Below, piece by piece: positions 1-9,020 of a stretch of 54,078 nt of DNA; position 1 is the first letter of the stretch, and every line of letters starts with the position of its first letter. The notes beneath the pieces were generated by a model. It made no database searches. It was given only the letters and a program-made list of their open reading frames with translations, and was not told the origin of the DNA. Location: contig CANIJN010000006.1 of NCBI GenBank assembly GCA_947467625.1, positions 1-54,078 on the forward strand, in the 5' to 3' direction. The stretch is from Opitutia bacterium (GTDB lineage Bacteria > Verrucomicrobiota > Verrucomicrobiia > Opitutales > Opitutaceae). A program made the translations under genes and the position numbers.

Positions 1-633
1 CGCATCGACCCGGAGGTCAGCCGTAGTCCGAAGCTTGATTTCGCCCGAGGCTTGGGCGGCTGTCAGCGGGGCTCCCTTGCTCACATCGGAGAAGGCGGCT
101 TTCCACGTGATCGTGGCGAATTTACCCGGCGTGAGCCCACCACCGGACAATGTCAGCGTGGCACTTTGGTTGCCCGGCAGTTGCACCTTCGCGTCGACGT
201 CGAGTCGGCCTAAGCTCATTTCACCCGGGATCTTGATTGAGTTTAAGATGCCAGCGAAAGGCGCGAGCGCGACCTGCGCGGGTGCCGTCGATTGCTTCGC
301 AGAGGGCTTTCGCGCATCGATTTCGAGTCCCTTCACGGCGACGTTTTCGATGGTGATACGACGGCCAGAGATGTAGTCCATCGCCGAATACGTAGCACTC
401 ACTCGCTGAGCGACAATGATCACGCCGTCCTGCTCGACCCGCACGTCGCGGATCTCTGCCGACGTCAGGCCAGCAGCAACACTGCCCACCATCATCGTCA
501 GGCCGGGTTGTCCGGTCAGCGCCCGCCGCACCGCCCACGTTTGGACCGAAGAGGTGAACGCGAGGATCACCATCAGCAAGACGAGTGCGGCCAAGCCGCC
601 GAGGATAACGAGAGTGAGTTTCAGGCGATTCAT
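1..633 (-). CDS. AsmA/DUF748-like membrane-anchored protein (C-terminus outside window)
   Basis: The minus-strand frame is open from the ATG at 633-631 to the left edge, giving the first 211 residues of a longer protein. It begins MNRLKLTLVILGG with one hydrophobic segment (about residues 5-26), then a mostly beta-like soluble stretch with paired short strands (VEQDGVIIVAQRV, ITIENVAVKGLEI, MSLGRLDVDAKVQL). A single N-terminal anchor followed by repeats describing nested strands is typical of AsmA/TamB/DUF748 envelope proteins, which are inner-membrane anchored and span the periplasm in lipid transport or outer-membrane homeostasis. The assignment rests on architecture only; no catalytic motif is visible. 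It is separated from the downstream-oriented PhnP-like gene by 142 bp with nothing notable, so it may have its own promoter. Confidence 0.5.
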   Translation of the reverse strand, partial: MNRLKLTLVILGGLAALVLLMVILAFTSSVQTWAVRRALTGQPGLTMMVGSVAAGLTSAEIRDVRVEQDGVIIVAQRVSATYSAMDYISGRRITIENVAVKGLEIDARKPSAKQSTAPAQVALAPFAGILNSIKIPGEMSLGRLDVDAKVQLPGNQSATLTLSGGGLTPGKFATITWKAAFSDVSKGAPLTAAQASGEIKLRTTADLRVDA

Positions 634-775
634 GACGTGAGAGAAAAAGGGGAAGGTTAAGAGCAGGCGCGAAGGATGCGTGTGACAAGCCCAGTTCCAC
701 AACAACAACGAAAAGCGGGCGGCGATCCCGCATGGCACCCGGCACGCACCTCACCAGCGCTCACCGAGACGCCCC

Positions 776-1555
776 TCAGAGCCGAAGGCGCAAACCGTCG
801 TAAGCGAATTTAACGCCGCTCGGGAGCAACGCCCCGTCCGGACCGTGATCGGTCAGATGCGTCAGGTGCGTCAGCCACGTCTCTGCACTCCCAATTTCCT
901 TGGCGACCGCGCAGGCCTCGGCGATGGAAAGGTGGGAGCGATGCGGCTCGGGCCGCAGGCCGTCGAGGATGACGACGTCCGCCCCGCGCGCTAACTCGAC
1001 GGCTTCATGGGGCACGCTTTTGCAATCCGTATAGTAGACAACGCGCTTCCCGCTACTGCGCTCGGTGAAGACCAAGCCGAGGGTATTGATTCCGCCGTGC
1101 GGCAAAAGAGTCGAGCGAATCGTCCCTTGGGGCAGCTCCAGAAGCGTCGGCATATCGACGAGTTTAAAAGCCGCGTAGCCCCGCGCGATCGGCCGCTCCG
1201 CCATTGCATACGGATACATCGCGAGCACGCGACCCCTGCCCTCCTCCGTCGTATAAACATCCAGGGCGGCGCCTCCGATCAGATCGCAGAAGCGGCGAAG
1301 ATCATCCATTCCCGCAATGTGATCGGCGTGCCCATGGGTGAGAATAAAAACATCGAGGCGGCGGATATTCTCCCGGAGGCACTGGAGGCGGAACTCCGGC
1401 GGCGCGTCGACCTGCACGTGCAGCCCGTCCATGACGACGTGCACCGCTGCGCGCGTGCGCCGGTTGCGCGGATCGCCAGAGGTGCAGACCGAACAATCGC
1501 ACGCGATCATCGGGACGCCCTGCGACGTACCAGTTCCAAGAAAAACCACTTCCAT
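776..1555 (-). CDS. MBL-fold metallohydrolase, PhnP-like
   Basis: 259 residues with the beta-lactamase-fold signature THGHADH at residues 73-79 (H74, H76, D78, H79 as metal ligands). An N-terminal GTGTSQGVPMIACDCSVC stretch is characteristic of the PhnP/RNase Z-like branch, where cysteines bind a structural zinc. Later motifs fit the family: LPHGGINTLGL, the aspartate in YYTDCKSVP, and the C-terminal HRSHLSIAEA and WLTHLTHLTDH histidines. PhnP hydrolyses cyclic phosphodiesters such as ribosyl 1,2-cyclic phosphate; in bacteria without phn genes these homologues are usually uncharacterised cytoplasmic phosphodiesterases. No phosphonate genes are nearby, so the substrate is unknown. The start MEVVFLGTGTS fits the family start exactly. 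Upstream lies a 358-bp gap to aroF. Confidence 0.85.
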   Translation of the reverse strand: MEVVFLGTGTSQGVPMIACDCSVCTSGDPRNRRTRAAVHVVMDGLHVQVDAPPEFRLQCLRENIRRLDVFILTHGHADHIAGMDDLRRFCDLIGGAALDVYTTEEGRGRVLAMYPYAMAERPIARGYAAFKLVDMPTLLELPQGTIRSTLLPHGGINTLGLVFTERSSGKRVVYYTDCKSVPHEAVELARGADVVILDGLRPEPHRSHLSIAEACAVAKEIGSAETWLTHLTHLTDHGPDGALLPSGVKFAYDGLRLRL

Positions 1556-1913
1556 CGCGCCAACTGAACCGGCGAAACCGCCGAAGTCGAGGCGGGGCTA
1601 TACCTGCGTGCGTCGGGCGCAGATCCCCACGCGATCAACCTCCGGATGCGGTCACGCGATCACCGCAGCCGTGACGAACAGTCCAGCCTCCGCGACCACC
1701 TCACGGCTGCCACTGCGTGCGGTAGCGTGGGAGCGGAGCTCGCTCGCGATTCCTTCGCCACTAAAGGGGCGAGCTTATAACAACCGCAGTTGCTCACGCT
1801 ATTCACGGTGTTTCAGAAGGCACCCGATACCCGAGGCAAGAACCCGCGCTTCCTCCACTCCCATTGAGTCAAACCGGGCCCCACCAAGAAAGCCCGTCGT
1901 GCCTACGCGGGCT
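1556..1913. other. Intergenic region between aroF and the PhnP-like gene
   Basis: A 358-bp stretch without a convincing gene. It holds the aroF terminator hairpin at its right end and a REP-like palindrome near 1722-1752, and must contain the promoter of the PhnP-like gene. Short frames crossing it have no recognisable content and continue as shadows into neighbouring genes. Confidence 0.6.
1722..1752 (+). repeat. REP-like palindromic element
   Basis: The stretch reads GTGGGAGCGGAGCTCGCTCG followed by CGATTCC. GAGCG and CGCTC form a short stem around GAGCT. The core GTGGGAGCG...CTCGCGA matches the general layout of bacterial REP elements (very like the Pseudomonas type). A related core occurs at 25118-25143 and a degenerate one on the other strand at 15741-15760, all intergenic. 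Confidence 0.45.
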
Positions 1914-1914
1914 T
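1889..1914 (-). terminator. Intrinsic terminator of aroF
   Basis: On the minus strand, AAGCCCG and CGGGCTT form a 7-bp stem around an 11-nt loop, followed by TCTT. The hairpin starts immediately at the aroF stop codon and overlaps it by one base. The U-tract is weak, so termination may be incomplete. Confidence 0.6.
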
Positions 1915-2945
1915 CACTTCCGGCGAATCGCCCACAGTTGCCTCGCCTGCGCGATCGTCTTGCGCAGCACCTCGGGCGTTAGCGCCTGTTTCGGATCATC
2001 ACCAATCCCCTTCGTCGGCTCGACGTGTGCTTCGATACACAGTCCGTCCGCGCCATAGGCCACCGCCGCCAACGCCGCCGCCGGCACATAGGTCGCTTTG
2101 CCCACGGAGTGCGACGGATCGACCACCACCGGGGCCCACGTTTTTTCCTTCAAGAGGGGCGTGATGCTCTCGTCCGGGTGGTTCCGATACCCATCGAGCG
2201 TCGGCGTGGTGCCACGCGGACAGAGCATCACATTGGGATTGCCGAACGCCGCGATGTATTCTGCGGCCGAGATGAACTCGCTCAACGGTCCCATGTGAAT
2301 GCTCCGCTTAAGGAGCACGACGGTGTCCCGCTCGGCGATGGCTTTGCCCACGGCGCGGAGCAGCGAGTAGTTCAGCGCGTTGCGCGCACCGATCTGCAAC
2401 GTGTGCACGCCTGCATCAAGCGCGAGGGTGATGTGCGCCTCCTCCATGACCTCGGTATCGACGGGCAATCCCGTGCGGCGCGAAGCCTCCATGAGGATGT
2501 CGAGTGACTTCACGTCGCCTTGAAACGAATACGGATTCGTCCGCGGTTTCCACACGCCTCCCCGCAGCGCATTCGCCCCCGACTCCTTCACCGCCGCCGC
2601 CGTCTCGTAAAAATAATTCGGATTCTTCGGATCAATCGTGCACGCCCCAGCAATGACGAAGAGCTCCTCGCCCAAGGTCACTCCGCCGATCGTGATGCGG
2701 TGACTCGCCAGATCCGACCGCTTGTCCATGAGCTTGAAGGGCGACTGGATGCGGTCGATGCGGTCGACGTAGTCGAGACCTTCTAGCCGGTTAATCATCA
2801 GCTCTTCGCGCTCATCACCGACGATTGCATAGATCGTCCGCACCGCGCCGACGATCGGCTGTACCTTGCAACCAAACTCCGTCACAATCCCGACAACTTC
2901 GGTGAGCTGTTCAGGCGTGAGGCGATTGGCTTTGGGCAAAATCAT
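1914..2945 (-). CDS. aroF: 3-deoxy-7-phosphoheptulonate synthase (DAHP synthase, type I beta)
   Basis: 343 residues. It condenses phosphoenolpyruvate with erythrose 4-phosphate, the first step of the shikimate pathway to aromatic amino acids. The N-terminal about 70 residues form the ferredoxin-like (ACT-type) domain of the Thermotoga-type enzyme (QPIVGAVRTIYAIVGDE). The TIM barrel follows with the family motifs IAGACTID, ALRGGVWKPRTNPYSFQG, LQIGARNALNYSLL, VLLKRSIHMG, LCPRGT, VDPSHSVGK and DGLCIEAHVEP. Length and motif order are those of an intact enzyme. This subclass is commonly feedback-regulated through the N-terminal domain. It lies 42 bp downstream of the RluA-type gene and may be the last gene of the tolC-maf-tonB-rluA run; a terminator hairpin abuts its stop. 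Confidence 0.95.
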   Translation of the reverse strand: MILPKANRLTPEQLTEVVGIVTEFGCKVQPIVGAVRTIYAIVGDEREELMINRLEGLDYVDRIDRIQSPFKLMDKRSDLASHRITIGGVTLGEELFVIAGACTIDPKNPNYFYETAAAVKESGANALRGGVWKPRTNPYSFQGDVKSLDILMEASRRTGLPVDTEVMEEAHITLALDAGVHTLQIGARNALNYSLLRAVGKAIAERDTVVLLKRSIHMGPLSEFISAAEYIAAFGNPNVMLCPRGTTPTLDGYRNHPDESITPLLKEKTWAPVVVDPSHSVGKATYVPAAALAAVAYGADGLCIEAHVEPTKGIGDDPKQALTPEVLRKTIAQARQLWAIRRK

Positions 2946-2987
2946 GGCGGACGAGAAATCCCAATCCCGCGCATTCTCCTCAATCTG

Positions 2988-3749
2988 TCAAAGGAACTTC
3001 TCGAATTCGCGCGGGATCGGTGCCCGCGCAGCAAATTGCCACGTCCGCTCCCGCCACTCGTAGTCGAAATTCGTTTCCAGCGAATGTAAAAACATCCGCT
3101 TCGTCCCCGCCAATTTCGCGAACGTTCGGTTGCGTCCAAAATCTCCATACGTCTGATCGCCGATGATCGGTAGATGACGTTTGGCCGCCTGGACCCGTAA
3201 TTGGTGGCTGCGCCCGGTCCTCGGCTCCAACTTCAACAACGAAACGCGCGGCTCTTTCTGCCCGATGCGGACCACACTCATCCGGCTTTCCGACGGGACG
3301 TTGCCGGCATTCGCCGCCGCCCGGATTTTCCCTCCGCGCTTATCCACCACCAGCAAGTCGCGCCAGATTTCCAGCGGCTGTCGGGGACCGCCAAATACGA
3401 GCGCGCAGTAAATTTTCCTGATTTGTTTCTTCCTGAACTGGGCCCTGATTTCCGACGCCAGCTCGCCGTTGGCCGCCGCGAGGATCACGCCCGAGGTCGC
3501 CGAATCCAAGCGGTTCAGCAGCCACAACTGTCGCTTCGCTCCGTCGACGTCAGTCCACGCGAAGACCTCGTCTGCAATCGTATAAGGAACCGTCAACAGC
3601 GAGCGTGGCTCTTCGCCGGGTTCATTCGGATGCGACAGCACTCCGGCGGGTTTGGCCAGCGCCGCGACGCCGTTCGCATCGTGCATGAGCAGCGTCACCT
3701 CGCGACCCAACGGCAGGTTTGCCCAAAACTTCTCCGAGGGTCCGCTCAT
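2988..3749 (-). CDS. RluA-family pseudouridine synthase
   Basis: 253 residues from the ATG at 3749, which overlaps the stop of the TonB-like gene as ATGA; this coupling decides the start over a 35-residue upstream extension that would lie inside that gene. The protein carries the RluA catalytic motif NRLDSATSGV with catalytic Asp82, plus the later RTGRSHQLRVQAA and PIIGDQTYGD motifs. Members isomerise uridine to pseudouridine in 23S rRNA or tRNA. There is no N-terminal S4 domain, so it resembles the shorter RluA/TruC types; the exact target cannot be told from sequence. Confidence 0.9.
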   Translation of the reverse strand: MSGPSEKFWANLPLGREVTLLMHDANGVAALAKPAGVLSHPNEPGEEPRSLLTVPYTIADEVFAWTDVDGAKRQLWLLNRLDSATSGVILAAANGELASEIRAQFRKKQIRKIYCALVFGGPRQPLEIWRDLLVVDKRGGKIRAAANAGNVPSESRMSVVRIGQKEPRVSLLKLEPRTGRSHQLRVQAAKRHLPIIGDQTYGDFGRNRTFAKLAGTKRMFLHSLETNFDYEWRERTWQFAARAPIPREFEKFL

Positions 3750-4870
3750 TGGTAGTAAAATGTAAACGTCATCTCCTGCTGCTCTCCGAGCACCGCCTTC
3801 ATGTCGTCCGTCCATTCGCCGTAGGGCGCGCGATCGGTGATAGCGCTCATGCACGCACGTTCGGCAGCGTCTTTTGCCGTGCTGTCCACGTTGACGATCC
3901 GGGCGATCAGTCCTTTGGAATCCATCACAAATTTGACGGATACCGAGCTCCCGGTCGTCGGGTTAACTTTGCTCTCCCGGAGCAGATGCTCCCACTGCAG
4001 TTGCACGGACTCGATCATGCGCTGCAAGTAGGCGCCGTAGTTACTCCAGCGTGCATCGACCGCCGTTGGTCCGATATTTTGCGTGCCAAACTTATTCTCC
4101 GCGAAGATCGCCGGTCTGACCTGTTGTTGTTTCACCACGGTGGGACGCGGACGAGGACGTTGCGGGTCGATCGCTGGCTGCGTCGTCACGGCATCGTTCA
4201 CCATCGGTCCGTTTTTCACTCCCTCGATGCGGTTGGGGATCGGCCGAATGTTCTCGGCGATCTTCGAAAGGTTGCTCGCAAACCCGTCTTTGCTCTCGCC
4301 TTCCTTTTTCTCCACGCCGGTCAAGGGATTCTGCTCCAGCTTCGGCGCTTGGACGGTCTTCTCTGACGGCGGCGTCACGTCCGCTGGCGGGACCGCTTCC
4401 AGCCGCTCAATCGGTTTCGATAGCTGCCCGCTGACAATCTGCGTGGACTGAAAATCCTTTTTCCCTGCGAGCGCCGGCATGTCATTCTTGCCATCGGGCG
4501 TCGGCTTTTCCTGCGCAACTTGCTGGTTTTGGGCCGCAAAATTAGTCGTCTTATCCGGGATGTTTTCCGGCGCGTCTGGATTCGTCTCCACGAACTTATT
4601 CGGCGGCGGTGGTTTCACCGTCGGCTTGATGAAGGCGTCCGGCGCCAACTCGATGCTAAACGGCTGCGGCGATGCCCGCGGGGGTCGCGCCGAAGCCGTG
4701 ATCGGATCAACCCGAAATAAATACGGCGAAACCAGCCACAGCAGCAGGTAGAAAAAAATCACCCCGGTCACCCCGACCAGCGTCGACCGCGACTCCGGGT
4801 CCGCCCAGGTGCGCGCAGCAAAACGTCGCAACGCGGCGGGCAGAGAGGGTGTGGTGATGGACTGACTCAT
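3746..4870 (-). CDS. TonB-like energy transducer / TonB C-terminal protein
   Basis: 374 residues. A single membrane segment (about residues 31-49, GVTGVIFFYLLLWLV) near the N-terminus is followed by a long proline-rich periplasmic region (about 50-260, with PTVKPPPPNKF and repeated short Pro/Lys motifs) and a C-terminal domain (about 275-374, NYGAYLQRMIESVQLQWEHLL ... MTFTFYYQ) of the TonB/TolA C-terminal type. Such proteins couple the proton motive force to outer-membrane transport. No ExbB/ExbD genes are visible here, so its partners are elsewhere. It may serve the two TonB-dependent receptors in this window, but that is inference. Its stop overlaps the start of the RluA-type gene. Confidence 0.75.
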   Translation of the reverse strand: MSQSITTPSLPAALRRFAARTWADPESRSTLVGVTGVIFFYLLLWLVSPYLFRVDPITASARPPRASPQPFSIELAPDAFIKPTVKPPPPNKFVETNPDAPENIPDKTTNFAAQNQQVAQEKPTPDGKNDMPALAGKKDFQSTQIVSGQLSKPIERLEAVPPADVTPPSEKTVQAPKLEQNPLTGVEKKEGESKDGFASNLSKIAENIRPIPNRIEGVKNGPMVNDAVTTQPAIDPQRPRPRPTVVKQQQVRPAIFAENKFGTQNIGPTAVDARWSNYGAYLQRMIESVQLQWEHLLRESKVNPTTGSSVSVKFVMDSKGLIARIVNVDSTAKDAAERACMSAITDRAPYGEWTDDMKAVLGEQQEMTFTFYYQ

Positions 4871-4901
4871 TCAGGTGGGTGACGTGCGTAGACCGACAAC
4901 G

Positions 4902-5492
4902 TCATGGCAGGAGACCACACCGCGTCAAAATTTGTTTCGTGGTTTCCACCGGTAGCCCGATAATATTTGTCAACGACCCCCGATACTCCGCACCCAGTAG
5001 CTCCCTGTGTTCCTGGATCGCGTAGCCGCCGGCCTTGTCGAGGGTGTGCACCCGCGCGAGGTAGTCTTGGATCACGGTCTCATCGAAAACCTTGAACGTC
5101 ACGTCGCTCGCCACCCCTTCATCGATCCGCAGTCCATCGCTCGCACGGCGCAACGCCAACCCCGTAAACACCGTGTGCGTCCGTCCACTCAGCCGTCGCA
5201 ACATCGCTCGCGCCTCCGCCCCATCACCCGGTTTATTAAGTGCCACTCCCTCGATAAACACCGTCGTGTCCGCCCCCAACACCAGCGCATTCGGATGACG
5301 CGCCGACACCCACTCCGCCTTCAAGGCCGCGTTATGCGCCACCATCACTCGAGGGTCAGTCGAGGCGTCTTCATGCTCGGTCACGTCCGCCACCACGATT
5401 TCGAAGGGCACGCCGAGTTGCCCCAGCAGTTCCCGCCGACGGGGCGAAGCCGAGGCCAGAATCAATCGTGCGTCCCCCTTCGCGCCGGTCAT
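4902..5492 (-). CDS. maf: Maf family nucleoside triphosphate pyrophosphatase
   Basis: 196 residues with the Maf signature LILASASPRRRELL near the N-terminus, VMVAHNAALKAE, the catalytic-region ADTTVFIEG, LSGRTHTVFTGLAL and the C-terminal GAEYRGSLTNIIGLPVE. Maf proteins hydrolyse non-canonical or pyrimidine NTPs (dTTP, UTP, modified bases) to monophosphates and have been linked to septum inhibition. Its ATG overlaps the stop of the tolC-like gene (ATGA at 5492-5489), so the two are translationally coupled, and the TonB-like gene follows after 31 bp. This Q-for-specificity subclass question (dTTP/UTP versus 7-methyl-GTP) I leave open. Confidence 0.93.
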   Translation of the reverse strand: MTGAKGDARLILASASPRRRELLGQLGVPFEIVVADVTEHEDASTDPRVMVAHNAALKAEWVSARHPNALVLGADTTVFIEGVALNKPGDGAEARAMLRRLSGRTHTVFTGLALRRASDGLRIDEGVASDVTFKVFDETVIQDYLARVHTLDKAGGYAIQEHRELLGAEYRGSLTNIIGLPVETTKQILTRCGLLP

Positions 5493-6802
5493 TGGGCTTT
5501 TTCCGCCAGCACGGCGCGCACGTCGCCCTTCGCGCGCGCCAACTCCACGCGACTCAAGTTGTATTGGTAAACGGCTTCGAGAAGATTGTCCGCCGCGACG
5601 GCCAACTGCGTCTGCGCTTCGATAATTTCACGGTTGTCGGCGACGCCCTCATTGTACCGCGAGCGCGCGAGCCGGAGTTGCTCTTCGGCGAGACGCGCGT
5701 TTTTTTCCGCCACGGTGATCTGCGCGAAACGCGAGGACGCGTCCTGCCGGGCCAATCGCAGCTCGGAGGAGATCTGCAGCTCGAGGGAATTCAGACGCGC
5801 CTGTTGCACGCGCTGGCGAGAGAGCGCGGCGCCGCGATTCGCGCCGGCGCGCCATCCGTCAAAGATCGGTACCGTCACCGTCGCGCCAAAGGTCCAGACT
5901 TTGCGGTGTCCGTCGTCGATATTCGCTGCCGCATGTCCGAAGTCACCCGCCAGCCCCAGCGTGGGCAGCCGTTCAAAGAGCGTCGTGCGCACTTCGAGGC
6001 GCGACTGCTCCAGTGCTTTCTGCGTCCGCAGCCAGTCGGCGCGTTGCTCAAAGGTCGTGCGGCCTTCCCCCAGCATTCCGAGACTGGCATCCACGCGCGC
6101 CAACGGAAAATCCGCCAACACCAACGGTGCCCCCGGGTCGAGGTTGAGGAGCCGCTTAAAGCCCAAATCGCTCTGCATCACCGAGGTCACCTGTTGCAAC
6201 CGCGCCTGCTCCGCCTGCGCCAGCTGCGCCTCGGCCCGCGTGACATCGATCTGCGTCGCGACACCCGCAGTGAGCTGGTTGCGCGCCAGCTCGAGCAGCG
6301 AACGTGCACGGGTGATGTTGGCATCGAGCACATCGAGCCGGCGCAAGTTCCGCAGATGCCCGAAATACGCCTGCGCCACGCCCGATAACGCCGTCTGCAC
6401 CGTGGCAAGCACGTCGATCTTGGCGACTTCAGCTCCGACGCGCACGGCCTGGCCGGAGGAAAGCAACTGGGGATTTAACAACGCATAGGTGCCGCTGATG
6501 CGCCCGTCATAACGGTTTGAAGGCCGGGTCTCACTCAGTGCGCCCGTTGTGCTCAGAATCGTCAGGTTGCGCGAACGGCGCTGCGTCCCCGTGACGTTGA
6601 CAGCGGGCAACGTGCCCGCGCGCGCCAGGTTGGCCTGCTCGAACGCCTGGGCGGCCACCTCGCGGCTGATCAGTACGCTACTGCTCACGCCTTCGGCAGA
6701 GGCCAAGGCCTGCTCCAGCGTCAGCGTAGTCCGTTCGGCCGCACCCGTCGCGTTCAGGCCAACCAACAACAAGAGGAACTGAACGGTGCGTCTATTAGGC
6801 AT
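5489..6802 (-). CDS. TolC family outer membrane efflux protein
   Basis: 437 residues from ATG 6802 (MPNRRTVQFLLLLVGL..., a clear signal peptide); a TTG ten codons upstream would prepend residues that spoil the signal. Two related halves rich in Ala, Leu, Gln and Arg form the long alpha-helical barrel typical of TolC, e.g. ARSLLELARNQLTAGVATQIDVTRAEAQLAQAEQ and LARSRYNEGVADNREIIEAQTQLAVAADN, each carrying the helix-turn GxxT/NxxxxxEA pattern. The protein would trimerise to an outer-membrane duct used by tripartite efflux pumps or type I secretion. No membrane-fusion protein or transporter gene is adjacent, so the partner is elsewhere. It heads the minus-strand run that includes maf and the TonB-like gene. 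Confidence 0.9.
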   Translation of the reverse strand: MPNRRTVQFLLLLVGLNATGAAERTTLTLEQALASAEGVSSSVLISREVAAQAFEQANLARAGTLPAVNVTGTQRRSRNLTILSTTGALSETRPSNRYDGRISGTYALLNPQLLSSGQAVRVGAEVAKIDVLATVQTALSGVAQAYFGHLRNLRRLDVLDANITRARSLLELARNQLTAGVATQIDVTRAEAQLAQAEQARLQQVTSVMQSDLGFKRLLNLDPGAPLVLADFPLARVDASLGMLGEGRTTFEQRADWLRTQKALEQSRLEVRTTLFERLPTLGLAGDFGHAAANIDDGHRKVWTFGATVTVPIFDGWRAGANRGAALSRQRVQQARLNSLELQISSELRLARQDASSRFAQITVAEKNARLAEEQLRLARSRYNEGVADNREIIEAQTQLAVAADNLLEAVYQYNLSRVELARAKGDVRAVLAEKAQ

Positions 6803-6919
6803 GATGCGAATTAAGGGTTGAACATGTAGCAAATCGACCGCTTGACGTGCAGCGCAAGCTCGACGTTGCGAGTTGCAGTCGGCGAAAAGCCTCCCACGTT
6901 CCCCACTTTCCTCATTTTC

Positions 6920-8647
6920 ATGCGCCTCGGTCTCGCTCAGCTCAATCCCACCGTCGGCGATCTCGCCGGCAATCGCCGGAAAATTCTCGATGCTTATACC
7001 GCGCTCGTCGCGCAGGGCGCCGAGCTCGTCGTCTTCCCCGAACTCGCCGTCTGCGGTTACCCGCCCCGCGACCTATTGTTTAAACGCCGCTTCGTCCCGG
7101 ATGTCGCCGAAACCCTCGCCCAGATCGCCGCTGCGACCGGCGCCGTTCCCGCCATCGTCGGCACCGTCGAGCTCAACCTCACTGGCCGTGGGCGCCCGTT
7201 CTATAACTCCGCCGCGTTCTGCTACCGCGGCGCCGTCGTTGCCATCGGCCGAAAATGTCTCCTGCCCACCTACGATGTCTTCGACGAGGACCGCTACTTC
7301 GAGCCCGCCACTGCCCCCACCGTCGTCGATCACGCCGGCATCCGCATCGGCCTCACCATCTGCGAGGATATCTGGACCCACCCCATGATCAGCACGCGCC
7401 GGCTTTATTCCGGCCGGATGCCCATCGAACAACTCGCCGATCAAAAATGCGACCTCATGGTCAACCTCTCCGCCAGTCCTTGGCACAACGCCAAAGATGG
7501 CGTCCGGCAAACCCTCGTAGTCTCCAAAGCCGCCCGCGCCCTCGGCTGTGCGGTCGTTTACGTTAACGCCATCGGCGGTAACGACGAACTCATCTTCGAC
7601 GGCCGCAGCCACGTCGTCGACGCCCAGGGCCACGTCACGGCCGGCCTCGCCGCTTTCGCCGAAGAACTCCGCGTCGTCGAGGTCTCCCTCACCCGCACCT
7701 CCGTCAGTCCCGCCGCCGCCTCCCCCGCCGCCTCCGTCTCTCAACGCCCACCCCGCCTCCCTCAACTCGCAGCCAGCTTCGCTCCCGCGGAGCTCGGCGA
7801 CGTCTATCACGCCCTCGTCCTCGGCCTGCGCGATTACGCGCAAAAAAGCGGGTTCAAGCGCGCCCTCATCGCACTTTCCGGCGGCATCGACTCCGCCATC
7901 GTCGCCGTGCTCGCGGCCGAAGCCTTCGGCCCCGAAAACGTCGTCGGCGTCTCCCTGCCCTCCGCGATCTCCTCGCAACACTCGCGCGACGACGCTCGCC
8001 TCCTCGCGGAAAACCTCGGCATCCGTTTCGAGACGATCGCGATCGCCGACGCCGTGGTTGCGGCCGAGACCGCCCTCGGTCCCCTCTTCGCCGGCCGTGC
8101 CCCCGACGTGACCGAAGAGAATATCCAAGCCCGCGTCCGCGGTGTCCTCATGATGGCGCTCTCCAATAAGTTCGGCTCGCTCCTCCTCACGACGGGTAAC
8201 AAAAGTGAAATGGCCGTCGGCTACTGCACGCTCTACGGCGACATGTGCGGTGGCCTAGCCGTGATCAGCGACGTCTTCAAAACCCAAATCTTCGCCCTGG
8301 CGCGGTGGATAAATTCGCCCGCCGCACCGGGAGCCGGTCGCGAGATTATTCCGCTCAACACCATCGAAAAGCCCCCGAGCGCCGAACTCCGCCCCGGCCA
8401 AGTGGATCAAGACAGCCTCCCGCCTTATGACATCCTCGACGCAATCCTCAAAGGCTACGTGGAAGAAGGCCTCTCCCGCCACGACCTGATCGCCCAAGGT
8501 TTCGCCGAGTCCGTCGTCAACGACGTGGTCCGGAAAGTGGACCTCAACGAATACAAACGAAAGCAAGCCGCCCCCGGCCTGAAAATAACCCCCCTCGCCT
8601 TCGGCGTCGGCCGGCGGATCCCAATCGTGCAAAAATACGTGAGCTGA
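6920..8647 (+). CDS. nadE: Glutamine-dependent NAD+ synthetase
   Basis: 575 residues from ATG 6920 ([14 protein letters not shown], the canonical family start). It amidates deamido-NAD+ using ammonia from glutamine, the last step of NAD synthesis. Residues 1-270 are a nitrilase-type glutaminase with the Glu-Lys-Cys triad in [33 protein letters not shown] and LTICEDIW. Residues about 300-575 are the ATP-pyrophosphatase domain with the P-loop SGGIDSA and [22 protein letters not shown]. The linker (about 258-292) is Pro/Ala/Ser-rich and contains a dispersed-repeat insertion at 7737-7772. It is divergent from the tolC-like gene across 117 bp and is followed at 61 bp by a toxin-antitoxin pair. Confidence 0.96.
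   Translation: MRLGLAQLNPTVGDLAGNRRKILDAYTALVAQGAELVVFPELAVCGYPPRDLLFKRRFVPDVAETLAQIAAATGAVPAIVGTVELNLTGRGRPFYNSAAFCYRGAVVAIGRKCLLPTYDVFDEDRYFEPATAPTVVDHAGIRIGLTICEDIWTHPMISTRRLYSGRMPIEQLADQKCDLMVNLSASPWHNAKDGVRQTLVVSKAARALGCAVVYVNAIGGNDELIFDGRSHVVDAQGHVTAGLAAFAEELRVVEVSLTRTSVSPAAASPAASVSQRPPRLPQLAASFAPAELGDVYHALVLGLRDYAQKSGFKRALIALSGGIDSAIVAVLAAEAFGPENVVGVSLPSAISSQHSRDDARLLAENLGIRFETIAIADAVVAAETALGPLFAGRAPDVTEENIQARVRGVLMMALSNKFGSLLLTTGNKSEMAVGYCTLYGDMCGGLAVISDVFKTQIFALARWINSPAAPGAGREIIPLNTIEKPPSAELRPGQVDQDSLPPYDILDAILKGYVEEGLSRHDLIAQGFAESVVNDVVRKVDLNEYKRKQAAPGLKITPLAFGVGRRIPIVQKYVS
7737..7772 (+). repeat. Dispersed TCAACGCCC-type repeat within nadE
   Basis: CTCTCAACGCCCACCC followed by CCTCCCTCAACTCGCAG. 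The same word family recurs at 10099-10121, 11207-11226, 11389-11418 and 42063-42085. Here it is read in a frame giving [11 protein letters not shown] in the flexible linker between the two nadE domains. Confidence 0.55.
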
Positions 8648-8708
8648 AGGTCAGCTGAACATCGGAGCGGTTTCGCGGCCACGCGGCTGAGCCGGTCCCT
8701 CCCTACCA

Positions 8709-9020
8709 ATGTTTCACCACTTGTTTGTCCTTAAATTATCTTCGCTCGCCGGATCGCGAATTCTCCTTTGCGCGTCCCACCGCTCCACCCAATTTTCCGC
8801 CATAGTTTCCCTCCGCCTCAAGCCCGTCCTGGAGCGCAAGCTGGCCCGCAAGGACAAGCGCGTCGGTCGCTCCAAGACTGCTCTCGCGCGCGGTGCGTCG
8901 GTCTCGTGGCTCCATGAGCAAGAGAAGATCCGCATCGCCGAAGAGCGATTCGCACGACTTGAAGCCGGCCAGTCCCGCACCTACTCGCTGGCGGAAGTTA
9001 AGCGTGAGCTGGTTCTATAA
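8709..9020 (+). CDS. RHH/CopG-type antitoxin (start uncertain, possibly damaged)
   Basis: The recognisable antitoxin runs from residue 33 of this frame: VSLRLKPVLERKLARKDK (ribbon strand plus first helix), GRSKTALARGASVSWL (second helix), and the tail IAEERFARLEAGQSRTYSLAEVKREL. This is the common CopG/RHH antitoxin of RelE/ParE pairs, normally starting M-x-V-S-L-R-L about 72 residues from the end. At that place (8802-8804) the codon is ATA, not ATG. Translation must then start at the distant ATG 8709 (adding 31 unrelated residues), at a non-standard codon, or not at all. The C-terminal tail would wrap and neutralise the toxin encoded next, whose start overlaps this gene by 17 bp. The pair sits between nadE and hemL. 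Confidence 0.6.
   Translation: MFHHLFVLKLSSLAGSRILLCASHRSTQFSAIVSLRLKPVLERKLARKDKRVGRSKTALARGASVSWLHEQEKIRIAEERFARLEAGQSRTYSLAEVKRELVL

Noticed and set aside
7073-8128. 351-residue Gly/Asp-rich frame on the minus strand
   Set aside because: Antisense to nadE; the glycine runs are complements of Pro/Ala codons in the linker.
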